Source: Helicoverpa zea
Taxonomy: Eukaryota; Arthropoda; Insecta; Lepidoptera; Noctuidae
DNA length: 64,000 nucleotides
Assembly (NCBI RefSeq): GCF_022581195.2
Contig: NC_061459.1
Span: 5,890,001 to 5,954,000 of the forward strand
Direction of reading: 5' to 3'
The notes beneath the pieces were generated by a model. It worked only from the letters and a program-made list of their open reading frames with translations, was not told the origin of the DNA and did not search any database. Positions 1 through 11,800 of the stretch are shown here, piece after piece. Every line of letters begins with the position of its first letter. Within the stretch, counting starts at the first letter, position 1. The position numbers were made by a program, and so were the translations under genes.

Positions 1-3000
1 TTCTCGCAACGTCTGCGGTACTACCCGCAAATAACAGAAAGAGCAAGTCCTCAGGGCATCGCTTTAGCTTTTCAATTTCCCTTTCGGAATTATTCGTGCT
101 AATCGAATACGACCGCCGGGGTCTGGGGACGCGGTCGCAATGATTCATTCATGAGACTAATGTCGCAATCTCACTCAGATATCAGGTATTATTGTGGTCA
201 ATAGCACTTACGTCGCCGTCGTCGTCTGCCGCCGACGCTCTTACTACAACCATGTGCAAACATTCACTACGTACTTACTTGATTTTTTTAACAAACTTCT
301 TGTCTATGTTTAGCTACGGCAATGACATTGAATGTGTAAAATATTTGGGTAATTCTATATTGTTTAGAGCTAAGTGATAAATTTTGATGAGGCAATAATA
401 TTATAACTCACATATCAAAATAACACAAAGGCTACTTTTGATCTGTGTTTGGGAGGTGGTTCTCTCGATATGCTAGCAAAACCGCGGACGAAAGCGAATA
501 TAATATAGGTTTTGTAGAAAGAAACAAAAGTGCTTTCATTATAAGAAAATTGATAATCTTTTGTCTACTCTACACATTATTCCAAATGTTAGCTTACACA
601 TTGCAAATACTGTATCAGTGTATGGTGCTTGCTGCTGTCATATATATTTTAGTTGACATAATTCCTATTAGAGTATCTACGATGCCATATTTCAATAAAT
701 GCCGTTACTAAAACTGTTTTTAATGTAACTTGACACACCACCCGCTCACATAAATCAAAATATAAGCATAACAACAGAAGTACCCGATACGTAAACAATG
801 TCCATAGAAAGTTTGAACGCATTGTTCGATATGAGGGTATGAAGGCGTTGCATCGTCGCGCTGCAAATGATGAGGCGCGAGGTATTGTCGCAGCATTAAT
901 GAGCGCGGCCCCGGCCGGCCGGGACAGCCGCGCGGAAGAGGAAAATTAAACTCCTGGGCCCCCGGCTCGTGTTCATTACTCCACACCCGATTACTCCACC
1001 GCTGTTTGTGAATGCAGCTCTAAAGTACCACTGAAAGAGCTGTATGGCTACATTGGAATTAGAAACTGCGATAATTAGTGCTCAACTAGAATAATATACT
1101 TGCCACTTTTAATGCACGAGTGCAGCTATAACTTGTACATAAATATGTGCTGCAGTGTTTTGTTGTTTGTAATACGGCGACTGTTCAGAGAGGGTGGTAG
1201 CCTCTATTTGTTTTTCATTTTATTCTTCATTCAGAGCAGTGGTAGAAACATAAAGTCCGTGGGGTATTGCTTTAAGATTTCAATTTCCTTTCCGGAATTA
1301 CTTGTACTCTAATCGAACACGCGTCAGGGGACACGGGGGGTGGCGGGCGCATCGCAACCGCAAATTACTCCAGCACTCTGCGTACGAATGTTTAAAATGT
1401 ATTATTGAGATATTTACAATGTCGCTCTAGCTTGCACGAGGGGTTAATGTCTAATGGCCTTAAAATATTTATTCTTTTAGACAAAACGATTTTTGTACCA
1501 GGTTGTGTTTATGACGACCATAAAACTATAGTTAATCGTTATCTTAAGTACCTAAGGATCTACAATTTAATCAGATTAGATGCACAATCGTGTCCGCTTC
1601 GGGTCCGATTTAATTGAACTGAAATAATAGATTTAAAATAAGTAGTTATGCATGGTAACGTCAGTAAGTTATGTCGGGGCGGGCGGAGGCGCGCGACAGG
1701 CGGCTGCTGATTGTAAAGCGCTCACAGACGGAGCCTATTCGATTTCACGGCTCGCCGCGTTCGATATTTATTGTCATCGGTGCAGTTGTACGACACGGTG
1801 CCTACTGAACCGCGCTGAAAAATCTCCATTCCCCGAAATCGGACGAAAACATTCCGCTGATACCCGAACCATCAGCTTTGACTAAAAAAAGTTTCGGACC
1901 ATGTAAAACGACAAAAACATGACGTCAACGCGGCCTTAACAATCGTTACTTGTATATGTTTGCAAGCAGCTACACGACACCTTGTCTCGTTAGTAAAAAG
2001 TGATGTTACGTACGATTTATCACCTGCACACGACACGGAAGGCCCCCGGAGCCGAGCTTCCTTTAAAACCTGTCAGCGCTGAGAACTGAAATGAAAACAA
2101 ACGCATGGATTTACACACTTGAAATATTATAGTGGCGATGGCAAATGTACCGTCCGCGGCCGAGCGATCGTCGCCCGTTTAAATTTATTTTAATTAAAAG
2201 TTCATGAGTTATTTACCGTTCAATGAGGGCTATAGAACAGTTTGCGTCCTTTATCATCACTTTGCTTACATCACATTAATTATGCGTGGTCTATTTTTAA
2301 AATTCCGATTTCAAAATAAAACCTACTATACAACTCAACTTCTCAATAGACAAATAAGGCAAAAATCAAACACCAACCTGCAGCTATCTGTAAGACAATC
2401 TCGGAAAAGCCATCAAATCGCCCGCAGTTGGCGACTTATTATTCCGTCGATAGCCACCGCTCGCCAAAAGGGTTAACTACTGACCTCCGGTCATGTTTGG
2501 CGGGACAATTAAACTGGTCAGCGAGTACATTAAAAAGCTGCCAATGCCGGAACAAAACTGAATAGACTATAAAGTCATTTTCAGCTAAAAGCGTAAATTG
2601 TACGGTGGTAACTCAATAGCAGAGAGATAGTTAATTGGTACAATGCCAACTCGCTGGATATCTTTGTTTTAATTCAATTGTCTCGCAGCTAATGCACTCG
2701 GTAGAGCAATCTTAACCGTGTCCCGCCTGATTATGGTAACTTTTCAGGTTACATTACAACTGGTTATTCGGTTAAAAAACCTGTCAATTTTCTGTTTTCA
2801 GTTTGCAGTTATTTTGAGTAAGTGCGTTGTTATGTTCATGCTGTTTTCTTCTATTGGTTGGTTTGGGTACAGTTTCTCTTCGTTGCGAATGGGTTAAAAT
2901 AAATTAACCCCTCTGCTCGACAAGATTTTGACATATGACTATACCGTTGATTCGGCGGGATATTTTGAATCGCGACATGGAAGTCAAAAATTTGTACTAA

Positions 3001-3717
3001 CTTTCAACACATGAATTCTAAGTCCGTAATGCCTGATTAGAAGTATTTTACCTATAACTTTAGAGCTCACTTATTTGACAACAACGTGCAAAGGTCAAAT
3101 GGGGTCAGTTAATTCAGAAAAATATAATAATTACGGCGTTTTTAAGTCTATCGAAAAGTTAGGCATTTCAAATTTGGTGAAAACTTACCATTAAATAATC
3201 GCATCACTTTCTCAAACACAACACAAACGTCATATTTATAACATTTTCAACCCATTGCAATACATTTGGTGCACTTATTTATGTTCAATAACTAAAAAAT
3301 CAGCACATAAAATACACAATAAAAATGAACAATATTTACAAGATCAAAGTCACAGACAAGTAGAGTTTGGAATAGAGTTTTTTTTTTTTTTTCAATCATT
3401 GGTGTGCATTCGATACCTAAATCGGATATTTATTATAAATAATCGAATACCAATTTTATATATTCTTTTTAATAGCAACTTATTTCAATTTTATTTATTA
3501 ATTTTAAATTATAGGTTCAATTTGTTTTTGTTGTTAAGAAAAAAGATATTTAAGTTTTATGAAAGTTTTTAGCATTAAATTTTTATATGTATTATTTATT
3601 TTGGTGTTGCGTCATTCGTAATAATTTTTAACTTTAATTGAATTCTTATTACCTATTACGGAATTTTAATTTATTCTTATATTATTTCTGAACAATTCTA
3701 AGATTTTTGTTTCGGCG
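1..3717. other. Non-coding stretch with GC-rich islands
   Basis: I see no convincing gene here. The short open frames lack recognisable domains and splice context. A GC-rich island lies at about 1669-1870. Two segments, about 37-143 and 1249-1360, are diverged copies of each other (see findings). The region around 3400-3700 is strongly AT-rich low-complexity DNA. Confidence 0.6.
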
Positions 3718-3730
3718 GAGGGTAAGCCTG

Positions 3731-3846
3731 CTCATAGAGGTATTTAGCCTACTTCAATCGATCTCAGTGGCGTGCACTAAGTGCACTTGGAGAGGCCTAT
3801 GTCCAGCAGTGGACTGCGATAGGCTGATGATGATGATGATGATGAT
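3731..3846 (+). mobile_element. Short lepidopteran retroposon insertion with 13-bp target-site duplication
   Basis: This 116-bp insertion ends in a (GAT)n tail. It contains AGGCCTATGTCCAGCAGTGG and AGGCTGATGATG, a 3' tail I recognise from many lepidopteran non-LTR retroposons. The 13-mer GAGGGTAAGCCTG occurs immediately before (3718-3730) and immediately after (3847-3859), so both insertion boundaries are exact. The length and lack of an ORF indicate a 5'-truncated LINE tail or a SINE using that tail. The family name is not determined. Confidence 0.85.
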
Positions 3847-3954
3847 GAGGGTAAGCCTGGTGTTCTGAAATATAATGCAATTTGTAACTACCAAAGTAAT
3901 GTACTTATTTGATGATGAGAAACAATAATAATAATTGATTGATTTTAAAGTCAC

Positions 3955-5046
3955 CAAATATTTTTAACCGAATCCCAAAAAGGAGGTGGTTCTCAATTTG
4001 GATGTTTGTTTTTGGTCGAAAGGGTATATTCCCCATATTTGTTATTAGGTCCAGGATCTGATGATGGAAACCTTGAGAAATCGAGGGCAACTCTCGAAAA
4101 TTGTAAGCATAGATAAGGTTATAACTTGACACTCAGATGTATGTCTGGGCCCCGATTCTCCTAAGTTAATAATGTCAAAATCTAATAGAAATCGAATCGC
4201 AATATGATCGTTATAGCAGTTTTAACCATATCGGGCATTCTGCTACTAATAAAAGACCAATCGTATTCGATTGACATTTGATTGGTGTGCGATTGGTCTG
4301 CTATTTTGATGATTTTGGTCTATACGGTAGTTTGCTGTACAATCATTATGCAATCGTAAATCATTTGCAGACAAAATGATTCATTATTGAATGACAGAAA
4401 AGGATAAAAACGTTTATTTCAAAGAAAAAATAGCGGAATGCCACATACGCTTCAATCGTAATCGAGTCGGGATTGGATCTCAGTCGAAACGAGTCGAACG
4501 TCAATCGAAGGTCGCTTAAGTAAAATTAGGAGAATCGGGCCCCTGATAACACTATGAAACAGTAAAGGTTTGGAGCTGACCTGATGATGGAGACCAGAGA
4601 AGGTCGAGGGATCTCGACAACCGAACTTCTCTCGTCTCCATCTCCTTCACTGTTGCAGAGGCCTCGTAAATACGAATAATATAAGCACAAACACGAGAAA
4701 GTTTAAATATTCAGTTGTCGAGTTCCCTCGAACTTCACTGGTCTCCATCATCAGTTCAGCTCAAAACCTTCACTGTTGAATAGTGCTACCAGGCAAACAC
4801 CTGAGTGATAAGATTTCAACCTATGTATTTCTGCAACTTTCGAAAGTCGCCTTCGATTTCTCAAGGTTCCATCATCAGATCCTGACCTGATGATAACGGG
4901 ACCACCTCGGAAGTATACGCTATCAAACAAAAAAAGAATCATTAAAATCGATAAATAAATGGCTGAGTAATCGCGTAACAAACATACAAAAAAAAAACGG
5001 TCGAATTGAGAACCTCCCCTTTTTGGGAAGTCGGTTAAAAATAAGT
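3955..5046. mobile_element. Fold-back (inverted) Helitron-like repeat
   Basis: The outer ends are inverted copies of each other. The left end reads TTTTTAACCGAATCCCAAAA, and the right end reads in reverse complement TTTTTAACCGACTTCCCAAA. Both continue with a GGTTCTCAAT-type motif. Inner blocks also pair: GGATCTGATGATGGAA...CTTGAGAAATCGA near 4053-4083 with its complement near 4857-4885, and CTGATGATGGAGACCAG near 4581 with its complement near 4737-4753. The arms meet near 4640-4660. The AAGTCGGTTAAAA terminus is widespread in Lepidoptera, and I associate it with non-autonomous Helitrons; that class call is from memory. No coding capacity is seen. Confidence 0.6.
4147..4542. mobile_element. 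MITE nested in the left arm of the fold-back repeat
   Basis: This 396-bp insertion has terminal inverted repeats: GGGCCCCGATTCTCCTAA at the left and, in reverse complement, GGGCCCGATTCTCCTAA at the right. It has no ORF. It interrupts the left arm of the surrounding inverted repeat, while the right arm keeps the uninterrupted sequence. Comparing the arms suggests a 2-bp CT duplication at the site (4145-4146 and 4543-4544). The superfamily is not determined. Confidence 0.75.
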
Positions 5047-5790
5047 CGGCGGCGGCCATCTTTCCATCTTGGACCAGCTTTCGATGAACAGCGAACTATT
5101 TGCCCTTTCAAACAATGAAATCGTCATAAAATTTTGCGATAACTACACCTAACTACGGCTCTCGTCAAATAGCTTTGCCGCTCAGTTAAAAAGTTGGAGT
5201 AACGAATCGCCATTAAGTTTGGCAGGTCTACAGGAATCCTGCACATAAAACACCCGAAGAAAAAAATAAGTCTTCATTTGCCGTCTTCAGAAACCCTAAA
5301 AACCGAAGATTTTTTTTATTCCGGCTACAACGTATTTTCTACCACTGATTTTCTAGCACTTTTTTCAAAATAAATTAAGTCATTTTACTTTTCCTTATTT
5401 ATTTTCAGATTATGGTAAGTATACAATACCTATACAAAAGTGCAATTTAGTAATATTATAATATAAAATTATTAAATCGATTCTTTATTTTAACGAATCG
5501 GATCATTCGATGCAAAACTTCTATCACCGTCGCCATCTTGTCTATGCGTCTTCAAATTTAAAAAAACAACTAATGTAAACAAACATGGCGAGTTCGATCA
5601 GAATTCCCGGTAATTACGATTGGATTTTAAAAAGGTATATTTCTAACGGGATGCTAAATATGAAAGGTTTGAATACGTAAAAATAATTTAAATTTATTTA
5701 GTTATTTTATTTAGTACTCACAAATGTGGTTTGATTGGAAAGAAAATAAATATGAGCGTAAATAATTAGGAAAGTGTATGACTGATTCGC

Positions 5791-5855
5791 AGACCCCAAT
5801 TGGGGTCTAAACCGAGCTTACGGTGACATTGATGTTCAGACCCCGATTGGGGTCC
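5791..5855. repeat. Pair of related 18-bp palindromes
   Basis: AGACCCCAATTGGGGTCT at 5791-5808 is a perfect palindrome. AGACCCCGATTGGGGTCC at 5838-5855 is a near copy. The starts are 47 bp apart. They could be paired binding sites or subterminal repeats of an unidentified element. No flanking inverted repeats were found. Confidence 0.8.
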
Positions 5856-8800
5856 GCTACGGATTTGACGGTTAAGAGAGACAGTTCTGCTGCATTCCTT
5901 TTCGGAAAAAAGTATAAAAGAAATGGTTGCACGCTTTCTATTGTCATCATCAGCACGAATAGAGTTTGTTTTCGTTATCGTGCTTCATCAATGCCAATGC
6001 AGCGACTGTGGGAACACAAGATACGCAAGTTGCATACCAAGTCATGGTATGGCGGTGATTGGCGTATTTTTGCAACTTTAAAATTCACAACGTTGCAAAT
6101 TCTGATAACAACCTCGCATGAGCACGAAGCCCGAACAGATTCAGAGTTCAGCCGGGGTGTATTGAGCAGACGGCGACAGCGCTGTGTGCTTAGCTAGTAC
6201 AAATGTCGACAGTTGCGATGCGTGGCAGTGAATACGGTCCCCGCATCTCCGCGCTTATTGACACGCCGGGAGGAATATGTTTAGGCCCGTGATTACCGCC
6301 TGGCTTAGGTTAATCATTCCCTTTATAACTGCCGCTGTCAAATACTGCACCGAACTGATTTGTGTTACCTCATTGGACATTCATTGGTTATTGACTTGCA
6401 CTCAATTATGCGCTCGCGGTTTGTAATTTCTTATTAATGGTGTTAGTTTTCGGAAAGGTGGATCTGTGGTATTCAACATGTTTACTGATGCTTTTTGTTG
6501 ATGTGTTTTGAGAGGTGGTACAAACATGATAAGTGAATAATAAAATCTACGAATGCATTTTTTTTACATTCCTCCGAATGTAAATTAATACACATAATGT
6601 AAATTAATTTAGTAAAAATTACATACAATAGCAGTTTTCAGAAGATGTATGTGCCTACGTAATATTATTGGCTAACAATACGTGCTTGTAATTTCGACTA
6701 CGGGAAAACGCATGCACATTGCACATATCTCAATTACGAAGGGAGAACACTCACAGGAACTGCCACAAATATTTGTATTCATGTTCTCCTCCTGAATAAG
6801 TTTTCAAAGGATCAAACAACACTCTGAATAAATTAAATTGGAATAATTTCATATTATTTATTTTATGTTCTCCAATTGCGATTAAAGTACCTAATACTAA
6901 TTTCAATAAAATTTCAATCCACTTAAAGCTATGAAGCGTAATAAAATAGCACGTGCTATAAAATAAAGCTTCACGTTACATAATCCGGAAAATTTATGAC
7001 TACCTTCGAGACAATAATAAGAGTCGTCGACTTACATCGTGATTAAATTATCATTGCAAAGTCAGACTGGCTACAGCTGAAGTTATATCAGCTCATCGCT
7101 TACACTGGATTACTTTAAACGTTTTATTATGGTATTATTTAAAATTATTTAAATGTACATATTATGTAATTAAAGTATAAACCTTAACTTAAACCTATGT
7201 GATGTAACTCACATAACACGACAAACCTGTCGTAATTATAGTCTAAAACTGATATAGTAACAACATAATGAAACGACACAGTAGCACTTGTTAGGGTTCA
7301 AACTTGATCCCCCTCGCTTTCGTAGTATGTAACTTTCTTATTTTTATAAATATACAAACATACCAAGTTGAAGTGTTAATTCGCTTAAAACTTGTAAATT
7401 ACTTCAGTAATAAGACCGAAATGAAATATGATGTCATTTCAATTTGAAATGTAACGAAGCCTTACGTATCCTTAGTTGGTGCTCAAAATAAATTATTTTA
7501 ATATTTTAGCTGCTGCAAAATAATGTTGTTAGCTGTTTTCCGGCGAGATTACGAACTAATAACATTACCAAACAAGCTCTTTGCGGGTAAATTATGCATG
7601 CACTCTCGGATCATTACCGAGGTTCTGTTGGCCTCCGTTCAAAATCTTACGATTGCTTCGTGAACCAAATACTTCACAGCATTTTAATATGTACTGCTAT
7701 TAAAGCTACATTAATCCAGTACATAACTGTTTCTGACACACTGAAAATAATTAAGCTAAGGGAAATTAGGTAAAGAATATGCGCAGTTTTGAGATAACGA
7801 TCGTTAACGAAATTATTGTTTTCATAAGTTATTTTTTTCCAAATATTCGATAAACAGTTATTCACATAGTTAATCACAAGTTAATAAAAAAATACCTGCA
7901 AAATTAAACATTTGACTGTTTAGTTCCGAAGAATGAACCATATGAGACCTGCACACCCTGATTTTTGGGTTTACCCCATATTACCCAATCAATGTGTGTC
8001 GCAACAACACGAAAAGTAACTGTAGGAGGGCAGAGAGCCGGGTAACATATCAGAAGAGGTGCCCCTCGGGGAGAGCGCGGATTAGCGCGATCTTTTCCGA
8101 ATTGAGGGTAAACATCCGAGAGATGCGATCCCCAGAGCCCACGCTAAGGTGAGCGCCTGTTTGTTACTTGAAAATCGCATTACTTCTCACTCGCTAACTA
8201 TCAGACAAGTATGGTTGCAGATTTTACTTCATTGTGTAGTGAGAGAAAGAGAAAAGTGTAACATCGCTTATTTTAGGTATTTCGTATCTTCTACTTTGTT
8301 AACAAAAGACTGCTAAGTAATTTAAAAAATGTTTTAATGCATTCCCAGTTTCCAAAGTACCTACTGTTCTAAGTTGATAGCAAATCACAAACAAATCTTA
8401 TAAAGGACTGTTTGCTATGCATCTTTTTTAAGATAGCAAAACAAATCGATGCCAATTCGGCATACGTCGAAGTTTAAAACAAATAATTTGCATTGAGATC
8501 GCTTACCATTCTACTCAGAACTGCTAAGATAAAAGCCAGAGAAATCCTCGTGGGCGCTCAAATTCTTGGAGCGCAGTGGCGAACCGTCTTTGCCCGACGG
8601 GCGGTAATAAAAACGGCTTAAATAGGATTTTAACCGCGAGTTCCTCGCCTTAATTAAATTGGATTTGCGAGTGAAAGAAATATACGTGAAAAATTCGTGT
8701 CGATTATGTCAGGGGAACGAGTTTTGAAATCCCTTTTAGTAAGCGGATTATATTCCGTCTCCCAGAGATTATATTTGTATTACAGTTGTTTCAATGCGAG

Positions 8801-11800
8801 CACTGTTGATAAAGAATGTCTTTTCTCCAGTTTAAACGATCTGACGCCGAGAGCAGCTTTGTGCGCTGCTCGGAGGCGCGACGGAAGTAACAGCCGCGCG
8901 CCCATGCTCCGACGCGCGCCGAACCCGACATCCTTCTGCGCCTTGCTTTGAGCGCAGGTACTCGCGCGTCCGACACACAATGTCTTACTCTCGATACAAT
9001 ATATTACAAGAAAGTCATAAAATATCGTAATACGAGCGAATATTCTACATTATATGCACTTAATCGCTTTTTCATGGTATTGTACGTGGTTGTAGAAATA
9101 TTAAAACTCTGAAATAACGCCAGTAACAGCTGCAGTAACGGGGTTTTAATTATCACTTACAACGCCTTTCAGCCGGGAAAATTACTGCCATAAACCATTT
9201 AGAACAGAGAATAGCTAAACGATTTAGGATGCCAGTTATTAGAATATAGCTGGCAGTTTTCTGTTTGACGCCTTGTGGCCGCCTTTACGATCGTTGTTAA
9301 CAAAGTGGAAGATGTCTAAGTGGCCAATATTTATTGGCTTTTTCTTATCTTGTGCCTAATGAAATCAGTGGTGCTCCAGTATTGAATAACATTATCCCTC
9401 AATTAACATTCGAGAGTCGATTTTTAAAGCGGCTACAAAGGCGGACCGGTGTAGGCAATAAAACGGCTCGTCCCTTATCCGTCATTCAGCCCTTGGAGAT
9501 TTCTTCTGGGGGAATAATTTACGTTGATCGCACGGAAAGGGAGCGTAACTGCCTCACTGAAACTTTAAGCTTTCACTCAGAATGGTTGCGATTTGCAGTG
9601 TCTCAACTTTAACTAATAAATTGGTTTCGATAGAATAATTAACGATCTAAAATCGATCTTCAATTAGTTCTTTAATTTATAATGCGTGACATGTAGTTTG
9701 GACTGAATAACGAGTTCAACCGATTTGTTCTAACTTCACAGTCTATAAAATAATTGAAGAAAATATTAAACGTGCGTAATTGCTATAAAGCTGTGTATTA
9801 TGTGCACGTAGTATTTACCTAGTGTTAAAAAGTTCTTTAAATATTTTCAACAGCATGTGTTCAGAGCTTTTTTAAATTGTGTGCAAAGGGCGATGATGAC
9901 GTCACGTGCCGATGAGTGTGAATAAAGCCTTTGACGCCTTTCGCCGCATGCATTTGAAGCCAGCCGCTTCAATTCCAGTTTACACGCAACCCTTGCCAAG
10001 AATCACTTTGCAATAAAAATGCAAAGTCTTTTGAACTAATAAATTACAAAGGGGTATTTTTTTCATAAAACGTACGAAACGAATAATTTACCATTTCAAG
10101 CTGTTGCATAATAGGTGATTATTTTAAAAGCTATATACGAATGCGCGAGTAAAAAAATCTGAATAGTATTTAACAGGAGACAAGTCAAATCAATGTCATT
10201 ACGCTACTCGTTTTTTTTTTTGTTTACATTATCAACTCCTTGTTTGTTTACATCTCGGTTATTATTTCCACCGTGGGCAAAGAAGTGAAAGTGCCCTAAA
10301 GTTACTAACGAGGGAGGGCATTTAACATTCCGTGAGGCTCGTGAGGCCCGGAGGGACGTCTTGTTAAGAGAAGCTGCCCTCTGCGACACATCACTCGTAA
10401 AACATGGCCTGCGTGGACCTTCTGGCTGGCACGTGATATATACGATAACAATGTTGAGGTGAACCACATCTATGATTTTTATAATTACTAGTCTAATTAT
10501 TGAGCTGCTTTATCAAAAACTGTTAACTGCTTTTAGTATATTCCTATTTAAAGAAAGTTTGTTTCTAGTTTCTGGAGTGTAAAATATACACAAAGTTAAA
10601 CGCTATATGTATATTTTGCATAGACTAATAAGACACTAATTTGAAAAACGAACATTGTTTAAAAGAAAAATGACACTATTGGAAGTACTTCTCTTCTACT
10701 CAGTCCACTCAGCATTCCAATAAATCCTGAAATATACCTACTGTTTCACCGCCTGGTACAAAAGAGTGCAGCCGTTATCAAACCATGGGTAGGCACTGAG
10801 AATGGTGTTATCGTTCGCCATAAAAGGGTGTGCGGTGAACACAGAGCTACACTAATTCCTCTTTACGAGCGTCGATGGGTCGATTCGATATAGATACTCG
10901 CGCGATATAATAAATATTTTTTTCTCAGTGTAGTGGACAAAAAGGATCGTGCAATTCGGCCAGCAATTTTTAAGCCATAACAGAGTTTTGCTGTCTGTTT
11001 TATGCTGTTTTTAATTGCACAGATACTATAAATAGCTACTGAAAAAGTCAATAGCATAGTCTATTGATGAACTCACAAAAACCTGAACTCTTCATATTGT
11101 TTCCAGTGTGTACCTGCGACTAAAAAAATATTAGTGTAAACAATATTAGTAAGGTAACAGTGTTATGTTACCCTCATGCATATAACAAAAACTCTCTAGA
11201 GATATACTTCATTTAAATATTTCACATTGTGATGATGTGAACGCGGCAGTTACAGACATTTTACTGTCAATCAAAATGGACAAAGTACAAGATTTTATTG
11301 TAAAACTATACATACTTCCCAGTATTATAACGTACGTTTGCTCTCAAAACGGAGAGCTTTTATCATGTCACCATAAAGGAGAGTGCAGTGGTGGATGCAG
11401 GTTTGGCGTTAATTCTTGTTTACGGCGAATCGCTTTTAGTGGCCCTGTTCAAAGCGCGCCGACCGAAGCTCCGTGGCGCGTGAGCCTCGATAGATTGAAT
11501 TCACGCTTCTGCTTGGCTGGACCGACAACACGACAAGATCGCCCACCAAAAACAATAATTGATGACATGTGATCTTTGTATCACATATGCGCTTGCACGT
11601 ACTGTATCTGGTTGATACTGCATTTACTGAGTTGTTTTCAGTGTTGGACTTACGCTAAAATTAAATATGACGTGTAGTTTAAGTTTGTACCATTTGGAAA
11701 TGGTTTCGTATATTTACATATTATTAAGTTATTAAGTTTCGTATATTTACGTATTTTTAAGTACCAAAAGTTTTTCTTTTTATCTAAGAATATTAACAAA

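Noticed and set aside
445..711. 88-codon open frame with a hydrophobic middle
   Set aside because: It has no ATG at its start, no recognisable family, and hydrophobicity expected from AT-rich sequence. It could be an exon but nothing supports it.
5823..6197. 124-codon open frame
   Set aside because: No domain, no splice context, and it begins inside the twin-palindrome region. Likely chance.
11237..11572. 111-codon open frame with several Cys
   Set aside because: It does not start with ATG, shows no signal peptide or cysteine spacing of a known family, and no splice sites frame it.
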